Source of the DNA: Shewanella schlegeliana | Lineage (GTDB): Bacteria; Pseudomonadota; Gammaproteobacteria; Enterobacterales; Shewanellaceae | Direction of reading: 5' to 3' | DNA length: 42,706 nucleotides | Assembly (NCBI RefSeq): GCF_016765635.1 | Contig: NZ_JAESVD010000018.1 | Span: 1 to 42,706 of the forward strand | Shown: one piece after another, positions 24,686 to 33,727 of the stretch | How positions within the stretch are numbered: position 1 is the first letter of the stretch | Layout of the letters: every line of letters starts with the position of its first letter | Program-made: the position numbers and the translations under genes | The notes under the pieces: model-generated | Databases searched by the model: none | Seen by the model: only the letters and a program-made list of their open reading frames with translations | What the model was told of the DNA's origin: nothing

Positions 24686-24713
24686 ATTATACTGATTTCA
24701 ACGCTGAGATCAA
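24686..24713 (-). promoter_or_regulatory. S10 operon promoter
   Basis: Minus strand: TTGATC (24708-24713), 16-bp spacer, TATAAT (24686-24691), then a C-rich discriminator AGCCCCTCG of the stringent type. The predicted start gives a leader of E. coli-like length. Confidence 0.8.
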
Positions 24714-24764
24714 CCCCGTTGTGTGAAATACCGCCAAATAGACAGGTTTCAACAAAGTGGCGCC

Positions 24765-24770
24765 ATTATA
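24765..24770 (-). promoter_or_regulatory. Possible second, upstream -10 for the S10 operon
   Basis: A perfect TATAAT followed by GGCGCCAC on the minus strand, about 80 bp upstream of the main S10 promoter and beyond the tufA terminator. The best hexamers at -35 (TAGTAA or CTAGTA) are poor, so activity is uncertain. Confidence 0.35.
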
Positions 24771-24820
24771 CACAGTCGGATCCGGATTACTAGCCCTTGC
24801 CTCACTTTTCTTAAGGCAAT

Positions 24821-24848
24821 AAAAAAGGCAGCCTAAGCTGCCCTTTTC
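24821..24848 (-). terminator. Intrinsic terminator after tufA
   Basis: Minus strand GGGCAGC-TTAG-GCTGCC stem then TTTTTT, 27 bp past the tufA stop. The same sequence, base for base, follows tufB at 41612-41639. Confidence 0.92.
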
Positions 24849-24874
24849 AGTATCGAGTTAAGACCCGTTGCTAA

Positions 24875-26059
24875 TTAAGCAACGATCTCAGCTACAACAC
24901 CAGCACCAACTGTACGGCCACCTTCACGGATAGCGAAGCGTAAACCTTCGTCCATCGCGATTGGGCAGATTAGAGTAACAGTCATAGCTACGTTGTCACC
25001 AGGCATTACCATTTCAACGCCTTCTGGCAATTCGATAGTACCGGTTACGTCAGTTGTACGGAAGTAGAACTGTGGACGGTAGCCTTTGAAGAATGGAGTG
25101 TGACGTCCACCTTCTTCTTTAGACAGAACGTAGATTTCTGACTTGAAAGTAGTGTGTGGAGTGATTGAACCTGGAGCAGCTAGTACTTGACCACGTTCAA
25201 CTTCTTCACGCTTGATACCACGTAGAAGAACACCACAGTTCTCGCCAGCACGACCTTCGTCAAGAAGCTTACGGAACATTTCAACACCAGTACAAGTAGA
25301 CTTAGTAGTCTCTTTGATACCAACGATTTCCACTTCTTCACCTACTTTGATGATACCGCGCTCTACACGACCAGTAACAACAGTACCACGACCAGCGATA
25401 GAGAATACGTCTTCGATTGGTAGAATGAATGCACCATCGATTGCACGCTCTGGCTCTGGAATGTAAGTGTCTAGAGCTTCAGCTAGTTCTAGGATCTTAG
25501 CTTCCCACTCTGGCTCGCCTTCAAGAGCTTTAAGTGCAGAACCCTGGATAACTGGTAAGTCATCACCTGGGAAGTCGTATTCAGATAGAAGTTCACGAAC
25601 TTCCATTTCTACTAGTTCTAGAAGTTCTTCGTCATCAACCATGTCACACTTGTTCATGAATACGATGATGAATGGTACGCCAACCTGACGTGAAAGCAGG
25701 ATGTGCTCACGAGTTTGTGGCATTGGACCATCTGTAGAAGCAACTACTAGGATCGCGCCGTCCATCTGTGCAGCACCAGTGATCATGTTTTTAACATAAT
25801 CCGCGTGACCTGGACAGTCTACGTGTGCGTAGTGACGTGATGGAGTGTCATATTCGATGTGAGAAGTATTAATTGTAATACCGCGCTCACGCTCTTCTGG
25901 AGCGTTATCGATCTGTGCGAAATCACGTGCAGTACCACCAAAGCTCTTAGTTAAAACAGCAGAGATAGCAGCAGTTAGAGTAGTTTTACCATGGTCAACG
26001 TGTCCGATAGTACCAACGTTAACATGCGGTTTTACGCGTTCAAATTTTTCTTTAGCCAC
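24875..26059 (-). CDS. tufA: Elongation factor Tu, copy A
   Basis: 394 residues, same length as E. coli EF-Tu. G motifs: GHVDHGKT (19-26), DCPGH (81-85, His85 being the GTPase histidine) and NKCD (136-139); then the two beta-barrel domains with RGTVVTGRVERG and the C-terminal end VGAGVVAEIVA. Delivers aminoacyl-tRNA to the ribosome. The start is GTG at 26059. Last gene of the str operon. In the part shared by both copies it differs from tufB at only one base, a synonymous change at 24917. Confidence 0.99.
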   Translation of the reverse strand: MAKEKFERVKPHVNVGTIGHVDHGKTTLTAAISAVLTKSFGGTARDFAQIDNAPEERERGITINTSHIEYDTPSRHYAHVDCPGHADYVKNMITGAAQMDGAILVVASTDGPMPQTREHILLSRQVGVPFIIVFMNKCDMVDDEELLELVEMEVRELLSEYDFPGDDLPVIQGSALKALEGEPEWEAKILELAEALDTYIPEPERAIDGAFILPIEDVFSIAGRGTVVTGRVERGIIKVGEEVEIVGIKETTKSTCTGVEMFRKLLDEGRAGENCGVLLRGIKREEVERGQVLAAPGSITPHTTFKSEIYVLSKEEGGRHTPFFKGYRPQFYFRTTDVTGTIELPEGVEMVMPGDNVAMTVTLICPIAMDEGLRFAIREGGRTVGAGVVAEIVA

Positions 26060-26084
26060 GATATATTCCTTTCTTTTCAGAAAA

Positions 26085-26105
26085 TGCTCGGCTTAAAACC
26101 GAGCA
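26085..26105 (-). other. Hairpin in the fusA-tufA gap
   Basis: Perfect 7-bp stem TGCTCGG/CCGAGCA with a 7-nt loop; on the gene strand it is followed by ATTTTCT, too weak for a standard terminator. It may attenuate, or mark a processing site that lets tufA reach higher expression than fusA. Confidence 0.6.
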
Positions 26106-26142
26106 ATAGCAATTAAGTATATCAACAATAGAGTGAGACAGT

Positions 26143-28239
26143 TTAGCCTCTGGCCTCTATTATTGCTTTAGTAACATTTTGCGGTGCATCAGAGTACTTC
26201 AAAAACTCCATAGAGTATGAAGCACGGCCCTGAGTTGCACTACGCAAATCGGTTGCATAACCGAACATTTCAGACAAAGGTACTGTTGCATGCACAAGCT
26301 TAATGCCTGCGATACCATCATCCATGCCTTCAATAAGGCCACGACGACGGTTCAAGTCACCCACAACATCTCCCATATAATCTTCAGGAGTTGTTACTTC
26401 GACTTTCATACATGGTTCAAGCAAAGAAGGATCCGCTTCTAGTGCGCCCTTCTTAAAGCCGATAGAACCAGCCACTTTAAATGCCATTTCGTTCGAGTCC
26501 ACATCATGATATGAACCATCGTACAAAGTGACTTTTACGTCAAGAACTGGGAAGCCAGCTAATACGCCGTTCTTCATCTGCTCTTGAATACCCTTGTCCA
26601 CTGCTGGGATGTATTCCTTTGGAACCACACCACCAACAATTTCGTTGACGAATTCGTAACCAAAACCTTCTTCTTGAGGCTCTAGCTTTAACCAAACGTG
26701 ACCGAATTGACCTCGACCACCAGATTGGCGTACAAACTTACCTTCGACTTCCACGGTTTTGCGGATAGTCTCACGATATGCAACTTGTGGTTTACCTACA
26801 TTACACTCAACACCAAATTCGCGACGCATACGGTCTACGATGATGTCTAAGTGTAGCTCACCCATACCAGAAATCAGTGTTTGCCCCGACTCTTCATCAG
26901 TTTCAACACGGAATGATGGATCTTCCGCTGCAAGCTTTTGCAACGCCATCCCCATCTTATCTTGGTCAGCCTTTGTTCTTGGCTCAACGGCAATAGTAAT
27001 TACTGGCTCAGGAAATTCCATACGCTCTAGAATTACTTTATGGTCTGAATCACACAGAGTATCGCCTGTAGTTACGTCTTTAAGACCAATAAGAGCAGCG
27101 ATGTCGCCAGCGCGTACTTCTTTAATCTCTTGACGGTCATTAGCGTGCATCTGCACCATACGACCAATACGTTCACGCTTTTGCTTAACAGAGTTATATA
27201 CGCCGGCACCTGTTTCCAATACACCTGAATAAACACGTATAAAGGTCAGAGTACCTACGAAAGGATCTGTAGCAATCTTAAATGCCAATGCAGCGAATGG
27301 AGCGTTGTCGTCAGCTTGACGTTCAGTCTCTTCTTCGTTGTCATCGATGCCCTTGATAGCAGGAACTTCGACTGGCGATGGTAGAAAATCTACCACTGCA
27401 TCGAGAACCGCTTGTACACCCTTGTTCTTAAATGCAGAACCACAGGTTGCCAATACGATTTCGTTATTTAAGGTGCGTTGACGTAGTGCTTTCTTGATCT
27501 CGTCTTCCGAAAGTTCCCCATCATCTAGGTACTTTTCCATCAGCTCTTCTGAAGCTTCAGCAGCACTTTCAACCAAGTACTCGCGCATTTCTGCAGCTTT
27601 GTCGGCTAAGTGCTCTGGAATGGCTTCATAAGTGAAAGTCATGCCCTGATCATCTTCAGACCAGTTAATTGCTTTCATCTTGATCAAATCGACAACACCG
27701 TTGAAGTCTTCTTCTGAACCAATATTCAATTGAATTGGTACACAAGTCGCGCCAAGGCGGTTGCGGATCTGCTCAACGACACGATCAAAGTTTGCACCTG
27801 CGCGGTCCATCTTATTGACGAACACTAAGCGCGGCACATGATACTTATCAGCTTGTCGCCAAACAGTCTCAGATTGGGGTTCAACCCCTGATGAGCCACA
27901 GAAAACAACAACTGCACCATCCAGCACTCGCAAAGAACGTTCTACTTCAATAGTGAAGTCAACGTGACCTGGAGTATCGATGATATTAATGCGGTGTTCA
28001 GTGAACTGCGCATCCATTCCGCGCCAGAAAGTAGTCGTTGCGGCTGAGGTGATGGTAATACCACGTTCCTGCTCTTGCTCCATCCAATCCATGGTGGCAG
28101 CGCCATCATGAACTTCACCGATCTTATGTGATAAGCCAGTGTAGAATAGAACACGTTCAGTGGTAGTGGTTTTACCAGCGTCAACATGAGCACAGATACC
28201 GATATTACGGTAGCGCTCAATTGGAGTTGTACGAGCCAC
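26143..28239 (-). CDS. fusA: Elongation factor G
   Basis: 698 residues from GTG at 28239 (ARTTPIERYRNIGICAHVDA follows), with G1 AHVDAGKT at 17-24, DTPGH and NKMD in the GTPase domain, and FGYATDLRSATQGRASYSME in domain V. Catalyses translocation with GTP and acts in ribosome recycling. I reject the 22-residue upstream extension to 28305: AGAGGG is correctly spaced only for the GTG, and homologs begin there. 75 bp after rpsG, with a strong hairpin in that gap. Confidence 0.98.
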   Translation of the reverse strand: MARTTPIERYRNIGICAHVDAGKTTTTERVLFYTGLSHKIGEVHDGAATMDWMEQEQERGITITSAATTTFWRGMDAQFTEHRINIIDTPGHVDFTIEVERSLRVLDGAVVVFCGSSGVEPQSETVWRQADKYHVPRLVFVNKMDRAGANFDRVVEQIRNRLGATCVPIQLNIGSEEDFNGVVDLIKMKAINWSEDDQGMTFTYEAIPEHLADKAAEMREYLVESAAEASEELMEKYLDDGELSEDEIKKALRQRTLNNEIVLATCGSAFKNKGVQAVLDAVVDFLPSPVEVPAIKGIDDNEEETERQADDNAPFAALAFKIATDPFVGTLTFIRVYSGVLETGAGVYNSVKQKRERIGRMVQMHANDRQEIKEVRAGDIAALIGLKDVTTGDTLCDSDHKVILERMEFPEPVITIAVEPRTKADQDKMGMALQKLAAEDPSFRVETDEESGQTLISGMGELHLDIIVDRMRREFGVECNVGKPQVAYRETIRKTVEVEGKFVRQSGGRGQFGHVWLKLEPQEEGFGYEFVNEIVGGVVPKEYIPAVDKGIQEQMKNGVLAGFPVLDVKVTLYDGSYHDVDSNEMAFKVAGSIGFKKGALEADPSLLEPCMKVEVTTPEDYMGDVVGDLNRRRGLIEGMDDGIAGIKLVHATVPLSEMFGYATDLRSATQGRASYSMEFLKYSDAPQNVTKAIIEARG

Positions 28240-28286
28240 GATTTGTACCCTCTTAGCTAAAACCTGAGTGTTAGCAATGCAAGTAA

Positions 28287-28308
28287 GGCGTGGGACAAAG
28301 CCCACGCC
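28287..28308 (-). other. Strong hairpin in the rpsG-fusA gap
   Basis: Perfect 8-bp GC-rich stem GGCGTGGG/CCCACGCC with a 6-nt loop immediately after the rpsG stop. It has no U-tract in the sense direction. Probably protects or delimits the rpsLG 3' end, or modulates entry into fusA. Confidence 0.7.
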
Positions 28309-28314
28309 AAGATA

Positions 28315-28785
28315 TTACCAGCGGTAATGAGCAAACGCTTTGTTTGCTTCTGCCATACGATGCACGTCTTCGCGCTTCTTAACAGCAGTACCTTTGTTTT
28401 CAGATGCGTCTAACATTTCACCTGCTAGACGTAGAGCCATAGATTTTTCACCACGCTTACGTGCAGCTTCAACCAACCAGCGCATCGCTAGTGCGTTACG
28501 ACGCACTGGACGAACTTCACATGGTACCTGGTAAGTAGAACCACCAACACGACGAGATTTAACCTCGACTGATGGACGTACGTTGTCCAGGGCTGCTTCA
28601 AGGATTACTAGTTGATCTTCGCCTTTCTTTTCAGCTGCAGTATCTAGTGCCTTGTAAATAATTTTTTCTGCAGTCGACTTTTTGCCGTCCTGCATAATGA
28701 CGTTGATGAACTTAGCCAGCAACTCACTGTTGAACTTTGGATCTGGTAGGATTTTACGTTGTCCTACAACGCGACGTCTTGGCAT
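28315..28785 (-). CDS. rpsG: 30S ribosomal protein S7
   Basis: 156 residues: MPRRRVVGQRKILPDPKFNS start, GSTYQVPCEVRPVRRNALAM in the RNA-binding core, NKAFAHYRW end. Primary binder of the 16S 3' domain. The length is the common bacterial form without the K-12 extension. In E. coli it represses the distal str genes by binding the rpsL-rpsG gap. Confidence 0.98.
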   Translation of the reverse strand: MPRRRVVGQRKILPDPKFNSELLAKFINVIMQDGKKSTAEKIIYKALDTAAEKKGEDQLVILEAALDNVRPSVEVKSRRVGGSTYQVPCEVRPVRRNALAMRWLVEAARKRGEKSMALRLAGEMLDASENKGTAVKKREDVHRMAEANKAFAHYRW

Positions 28786-28870
28786 AACAATTTCTCCGTA
28801 TGCTTCAGGGACCCCAAAACTGGAATCTCAATTATATCTAGCTTGGCCTTACTTAACGGAAAACGTTAAG
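28786..28870 (-). promoter_or_regulatory. rpsL-rpsG intercistronic region, possible S7 target
   Basis: 80-nt gap with a perfect 7-bp stem CTTAACG-TTTTC-CGTTAAG (28852-28870) that includes the rpsL stop. The length is near that of the E. coli S7 target region (about 100 nt). I see no base-level match to the E. coli site, so this is by position and structure only. Confidence 0.4.
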
Positions 28871-29240
28871 ACTTAGGACGCTTAGCACCGTACTTTGAAC
28901 GACCTTGACGACGTTCGCTAACGCCAGCACAGTCTAATGCGCCGCGTACAGTGTGGTAACGCACACCCGGTAAGTCTTTTACACGACCGCCACGGATTAG
29001 AATTACGCTGTGTTCCTGCAGGTTGTGGCCTTCACCGCCGATGTACGAAGTTACTTCGAAACCGTTAGTTAGACGCACACGAGCTACTTTACGTAGTGCA
29101 GAGTTAGGTTTTTTTGGTGTAGTAGTATATACGCGAGTACAAACACCACGTTTTTGTGGACACGCAGCTAGCGCAGGAACGTTAGTCTTATCGACTTTCG
29201 GTGCGCGAGGCTTACGTACCAACTGGTTTACAGTTGCCAT
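28866..29240 (-). CDS. rpsL: 30S ribosomal protein S12
   Basis: 124 residues, same as E. coli. The decoding loops are intact: TTTPKKPNSALRKVARV with Lys43, and GGRVKDLPGVRYH, with the lysine and aspartate at the streptomycin-sensitive and methylthiolated positions unchanged. No streptomycin-resistance substitution is visible. First gene of the str operon, behind its own promoter. Confidence 0.98.
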   Translation of the reverse strand: MATVNQLVRKPRAPKVDKTNVPALAACPQKRGVCTRVYTTTPKKPNSALRKVARVRLTNGFEVTSYIGGEGHNLQEHSVILIRGGRVKDLPGVRYHTVRGALDCAGVSERRQGRSKYGAKRPKS

Positions 29241-29294
29241 GTATAGCTCCGAATCAGTTGACTAAATCAACAGTAAGGTGTGAAAAATCTATAT

Positions 29295-29308
29295 CCCACA
29301 GGTGTGGG
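29295..29308 (-). other. Short dyad in the str leader
   Basis: CCCACA-CC-TGTGGG, a near-perfect palindrome just downstream of the predicted str start point. As RNA it would form a 5-bp hairpin with a 4-nt loop at the very 5' end of the transcript, or it may be a DNA operator. Confidence 0.4.
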
Positions 29309-29315
29309 ACGCGAA

Positions 29316-29344
29316 ATTTTAGAAGTGTATGGACTATCTGTCAA
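29316..29344 (-). promoter_or_regulatory. str operon promoter
   Basis: Minus strand: consensus TTGACA (29339-29344), 17-bp spacer, TAAAAT (29316-29321), then TTCGCGTCCC. It lies about 75 bp upstream of rpsL and beyond the rpoC terminator. Confidence 0.88.
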
Positions 29345-29374
29345 GAAATAGACAACTTTTAACCGATTTAAAGT

Positions 29375-29403
29375 AAAAAAAAGGCGCTAAAAGCGCCTTT
29401 TTT
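29375..29403 (-). terminator. Intrinsic terminator after rpoC
   Basis: Minus-strand stem AAGGCGCT/AGCGCCTT with a 3-nt loop and a long T-run, 27 bp past the rpoC stop and 30 bp before the str -35. It separates the beta operon from the str operon. Confidence 0.93.
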
Positions 29404-29429
29404 ACAATCTATTTACTTTTGGGCATCGA

Positions 29430-32400
29430 TTAATCGTTGCTACCAGCTAGATTTAGTAGATCCGCTAGGTTCTGCTCAGCTTCGCTTGCGCTAATCGCTG
29501 GTGCTTCTTCAGCTGCCGCACTCGGCGCTGCAGTTGCACGCTTCTGATGGTAAGAGTAACCCGTACCAGCAGGGATTAGGCGACCAACAATTACGTTTTC
29601 TTTCAGACCACGTAACTTATCGCTCTTACCACCAACAGCTGCTTCAGTAAGAACACGAGTGGTCTCCTGGAACGATGCTGCAGAGATGAACGATTCAGTC
29701 GCAAGTGACGCCTTAGTAATACCAAGAAGTTCACGTTCGAATGTCGCAGGCTGCTTACCTTGTGCTTCTAGTTCGCGGTTAGCGATCTTAACACGAGACA
29801 CTTCAGCTTGTTCACCCGGTAGGAATTCACTGTCACCAGCGTCAACGATCTCACACTTACGCAGCATCTGGCGAATGATCACCTCAATGTGCTTATCGTT
29901 AATCTTAACGCCCTGTAGACGGTAAACGTCCTGTACTTCATTCACGATGTAGTTAGCCACATTGTGGATACCACGTAGACGTAGAATGTCGTGTGCTGCT
30001 TCTGGACCATCGGCAATAACTTCACCACGTTCGACTTTTTCACCTTCGAACACGTTTAGGTTACGCCACTTAGGAATCATCTCTTCATACTGCTCACCGC
30101 CATCAGCTGGGGTGATCACTAGACGACGCTTACCTTTGGTTTCTTTACCGAACGAGATAGTTCCCGATACTTCAGCAAGAATTGCAGGCTCTTTTGGCTT
30201 ACGCGCTTCGAACAAGTCAGCAACGCGTGGTAGACCACCGGTAATATCGCGAGTCTTAGAAGATTCTTGAGGAATACGTGCTAATGCATCACCAACGTTA
30301 ATTGGTGCGTTATCGTCAAGGTTAACAATCGCGTGACCTGGTAAGAAGTATTGCGCAGGTACTTCAGTACCTGGGATCATCAAGTCGCTACCATCAGCAG
30401 CAACAAGACGGATCATAGGACGCATCTCTTTACCCGCTGTTGGACGTTGACCAACTTCTAACACAACGATTGAAGATAGACCCGTTAGTTCGTCTGTTTG
30501 ACGTGTCATAGTGACACCTTCAATCATATCTACGAACTTAATACTACCCGCCACTTCAGTGATAATTGGGTGAGTATGCGGATCCCACTTAGCGATAATT
30601 TCGCCAGCAGCAACGCCGTCGTCTTCCAACTTCTCAAGTACAGTACCGTAAGGAACCTTATAACGCTCTTTCTCACGACCTAGCTCATCGATAATGGCTA
30701 GTTCAGAAGAACGAGAAACAATTACCAGCTTACCGTTACTGTTAGTTACATACTTAGCGTTGTGTAACTTAAGCGTACCAGAGTTCTTAACTTGAACGTT
30801 GTTCTCAGCTGAAGCTCGAGATGCCGCACCACCGATGTGGAAAGTACGCATCGTAAGCTGTGTTCCTGGCTCACCAATTGACTGAGCAGCAACAACACCA
30901 ATAGCTTCACCTTGGTTGATGATATGGCCACGAGCCAAATCACGACCGTAACAAGCCTTACACACACCGAAGTCTGTATCACAGCTAATTACTGAGCGAA
31001 CAATCATTTCATCGATAGAGTTATCTTCAACGATGTCACACCATGCTTCGTCAAGAAGCGTGTTGCGTGGCACAAGTACTTCTTCAGTACCCGGCTTAAG
31101 TACATCTTGAGCAACAACACGACCAAGTACGCGCTCACGTAACGGCTCAACTACATCACCACCTTCAATCAGTGGCTTCATAGTTAGACCTTCGTACGTT
31201 CCGCAGTCATCTTCGATAACAACGAGATCTTGTGCTACGTCAACTAGACGACGAGTCAGGTAACCAGAGTTAGCTGTCTTCAATGCCGTATCCGCAAGAC
31301 CCTTACGCGCACCGTGAGTAGAAATAAAGTACTGAGATACGTTTAGACCTTCACGGAAGTTAGCCACAATTGGGGTTTCGATGATTGAGCCATCTGGCTT
31401 AGCCATCAGACCACGCATACCGGCCAACTGACGAATCTGTGCAGCACTACCACGAGCGCCTGAGTCGGCCATCATGTAGATGCTGTTGAACGATTCTTGC
31501 TGTTCTTCTTCGCCATCACGGTTAATCACTGTCTCTTTAGACAGGTTTTCCATCATCGCTTTAGAAACTTTTTCGTTCGCGCTTGCCCAGATATCGATTA
31601 CTTTGTTGTAACGCTCACCAGCTGTTACTAGACCAGATTGGAACTGCTCTTGAATTTCAAGAACTTCCGCTTCAGCATCCGCTACTAGCGTGTACTTAAG
31701 ATCTGGAATAACCATATCGTCGATACCTACAGAGGCACCAGATATAGTCGCAAAGTGGAAACCGGTATACATCAATTGGTCAGCAAAGATAACAGTATCT
31801 TTAAGACCTAGTTGACGGTAACAAGTGTTCAATAGCTTAGAGATCTGCTTCTTACCCATGTTTTGGTTAACCAAATCATAAGAAAGACCTTTTGGCAGAA
31901 TCTGTGAAAGCAATGCACGACCAACCGTAGTATCAACGATACGACGTGTCTTCACTTTTTCGCCAGCTTCGTTCTCTGTCGTTTCGGTAATACGAACCTT
32001 AACGCGAGCGTGTAGCTCAGCAACACCTGTGCGGTAAGCTTTTTCAGCTTCAGCCACATCAGAGAATGCCATGCCTTCACCCTTGCCGTTGATACGCTCA
32101 CGGCTAGTGTAGTAAAGACCCAATACAACGTCCTGTGATGGTGTGATCACCGGCTCACCGTTTGCAGGTGAAAGGATGTTGTTGGTAGACATCATTAGTG
32201 AACGTGCTTCTAACTGCGCTTCTAGCGTTAGTGGCACGTGAACAGCCATTTGGTCACCGTCGAAGTCGGCGTTGTATGCCGCACAAACCAATGGGTGAAG
32301 CTGAATCGCTTTACCTTCGATTAGTACTGGCTCAAATGCCTGGATACCTAGTCTGTGCAGTGTTGGTGCACGGTTAAGCATCACTGGATGTTCGCGGATC

Positions 32401-33644
32401 ACGTCATCTAGCACGTCCCATACTTCTGGAACTTCGCGCTCTACCATCTTCTTAGCAGCTTTAATGGTTGTAGCTAAGCCACGACCTTCTAGCTTGCCAT
32501 AGATGAATGGCTTAAATAGCTCTAGTGCCATCTTCTTAGGAAGACCACACTGGTGTAGACGTAAAGTAGGACCTACGGTAATTACCGAACGACCAGAATA
32601 GTCAACACGCTTACCTAGCAAGTTCTGACGGAAACGACCTTGCTTACCTTTGATCATATCGGCCAAAGATTTAAGCGGACGCTTGTTAGAACCTGTAATA
32701 GCACGACCACGACGGCCGTTATCTAATAGCGCATCAACAGATTCTTGCAACATACGCTTTTCGTTACGTACGATGATATCTGGAGCAGCTAGGTCTAACA
32801 GACGCTTTAGACGGTTGTTACGGTTGATTACACGACGGTAAAGGTCGTTCAAATCAGAGGTAGCAAAACGTCCGCCATCTAGTGGAACTAGAGGACGTAG
32901 ATCTGGCGGCAGAACCGGTAGTACTTTAAGGATCATCCACTCAGGCTTGTTACCTGAAGTGAAGAATGCCTCAATTAGCTTAAGACGCTTAGTGATCTTC
33001 TTACGACGAGTCTCAGAATTGATTGATGGCAATTCTTCGCGCATCATTTCAATTTCTTTCTCTAGATCGATAGCACGTAGCAATTCTAGAACTGCTTCTG
33101 CACCCATCTTGGCATCGAATTCATCACCGTACTCTTCTAATGCATCCAGATAGTTTTCTTCTGTCAGCATTTGGCCGCGTTCAAGACTGGTCATGCCAGG
33201 CTCGATTACTACGAAAGATTCGAAGTAAAGTACACGTTCGATATCACGAAGAGTCATGTCTAGCATCAAACCGATACGAGACGGAAGTGACTTCAAGAAC
33301 CAAATGTGTGCAACTGGGCTAGCAAGATCGATGTGACCCATACGCTCACGACGTACTTTAGTCTGTGTAACTTCAACGCCACACTTTTCACAGATCACAC
33401 CACGGTGTTTTAGACGCTTATACTTACCGCATAAACATTCATAATCTTTTACTGGACCAAAAATACGCGCACAGAACAAACCTTCACGCTCAGGCTTGAA
33501 TGTACGGTAGTTAATGGTTTCTGGCTTCTTAACTTCACCAAAAGACCAAGAGCGGATTAGATCAGGCGACGCTAGGCCGATCTTAATACCTTCAAATTCT
33601 TCAGTCTTGCTTTGCTGTTTCAGAAACTTTAATAAGTCTTTCAC
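29430..33644 (-). CDS. rpoC: RNA polymerase beta' subunit
   Basis: 1404 residues (E. coli 1407). N-terminal zinc ribbon with Cys70, Cys72, Cys85 and Cys88; sigma-binding clamp helices; the catalytic magnesium loop NADFDGDQMAVH; second zinc cluster near CDTDFGVCKACYGRDLARGH; trigger loop following GEPGTQLTMRTFH. The start is GTG, as in E. coli, behind CAGGAG. 83 bp after rpoB, a gap holding a 10-bp hairpin. No disruption seen. Confidence 0.99.
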   Translation of the reverse strand: MKDLLKFLKQQSKTEEFEGIKIGLASPDLIRSWSFGEVKKPETINYRTFKPEREGLFCARIFGPVKDYECLCGKYKRLKHRGVICEKCGVEVTQTKVRRERMGHIDLASPVAHIWFLKSLPSRIGLMLDMTLRDIERVLYFESFVVIEPGMTSLERGQMLTEENYLDALEEYGDEFDAKMGAEAVLELLRAIDLEKEIEMMREELPSINSETRRKKITKRLKLIEAFFTSGNKPEWMILKVLPVLPPDLRPLVPLDGGRFATSDLNDLYRRVINRNNRLKRLLDLAAPDIIVRNEKRMLQESVDALLDNGRRGRAITGSNKRPLKSLADMIKGKQGRFRQNLLGKRVDYSGRSVITVGPTLRLHQCGLPKKMALELFKPFIYGKLEGRGLATTIKAAKKMVEREVPEVWDVLDDVIREHPVMLNRAPTLHRLGIQAFEPVLIEGKAIQLHPLVCAAYNADFDGDQMAVHVPLTLEAQLEARSLMMSTNNILSPANGEPVITPSQDVVLGLYYTSRERINGKGEGMAFSDVAEAEKAYRTGVAELHARVKVRITETTENEAGEKVKTRRIVDTTVGRALLSQILPKGLSYDLVNQNMGKKQISKLLNTCYRQLGLKDTVIFADQLMYTGFHFATISGASVGIDDMVIPDLKYTLVADAEAEVLEIQEQFQSGLVTAGERYNKVIDIWASANEKVSKAMMENLSKETVINRDGEEEQQESFNSIYMMADSGARGSAAQIRQLAGMRGLMAKPDGSIIETPIVANFREGLNVSQYFISTHGARKGLADTALKTANSGYLTRRLVDVAQDLVVIEDDCGTYEGLTMKPLIEGGDVVEPLRERVLGRVVAQDVLKPGTEEVLVPRNTLLDEAWCDIVEDNSIDEMIVRSVISCDTDFGVCKACYGRDLARGHIINQGEAIGVVAAQSIGEPGTQLTMRTFHIGGAASRASAENNVQVKNSGTLKLHNAKYVTNSNGKLVIVSRSSELAIIDELGREKERYKVPYGTVLEKLEDDGVAAGEIIAKWDPHTHPIITEVAGSIKFVDMIEGVTMTRQTDELTGLSSIVVLEVGQRPTAGKEMRPMIRLVAADGSDLMIPGTEVPAQYFLPGHAIVNLDDNAPINVGDALARIPQESSKTRDITGGLPRVADLFEARKPKEPAILAEVSGTISFGKETKGKRRLVITPADGGEQYEEMIPKWRNLNVFEGEKVERGEVIADGPEAAHDILRLRGIHNVANYIVNEVQDVYRLQGVKINDKHIEVIIRQMLRKCEIVDAGDSEFLPGEQAEVSRVKIANRELEAQGKQPATFERELLGITKASLATESFISAASFQETTRVLTEAAVGGKSDKLRGLKENVIVGRLIPAGTGYSYHQKRATAAPSAAAEEAPAISASEAEQNLADLLNLAGSND

Positions 33645-33670
33645 GTTTCTCTCCTGAAGGAGTTAAACCG

Positions 33671-33694
33671 GGTGCCCTGCCAATGCAGAGCACC
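33671..33694 (-). other. Strong hairpin in the rpoB-rpoC gap
   Basis: 10-bp stem GGTGCTCTGC/GCAGGGCACC (one G-U pair) closed by a 4-nt loop, with no U-tract. It lies 27 bp upstream of the rpoC start. It could set the beta:beta' ratio through mRNA processing or stability; it is not an intrinsic terminator. Confidence 0.7.
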
Positions 33695-33727
33695 AATTTC
33701 TTTTGCCATAGAGGCAGTAACCAAGTG

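Noticed and set aside
25212..25688. Serine-rich plus-strand frames opposite tufA and tufB (also 42003-42479)
   Set aside because: Antisense shadows of strongly codon-biased EF-Tu genes; identical in both copies only because the genes are.
28240..28305. 22-residue N-terminal extension of EF-G
   Set aside because: The GTG at 28239 has a well-spaced AGAGGG and matches the universal EF-G start; the extension runs through the intercistronic hairpin.
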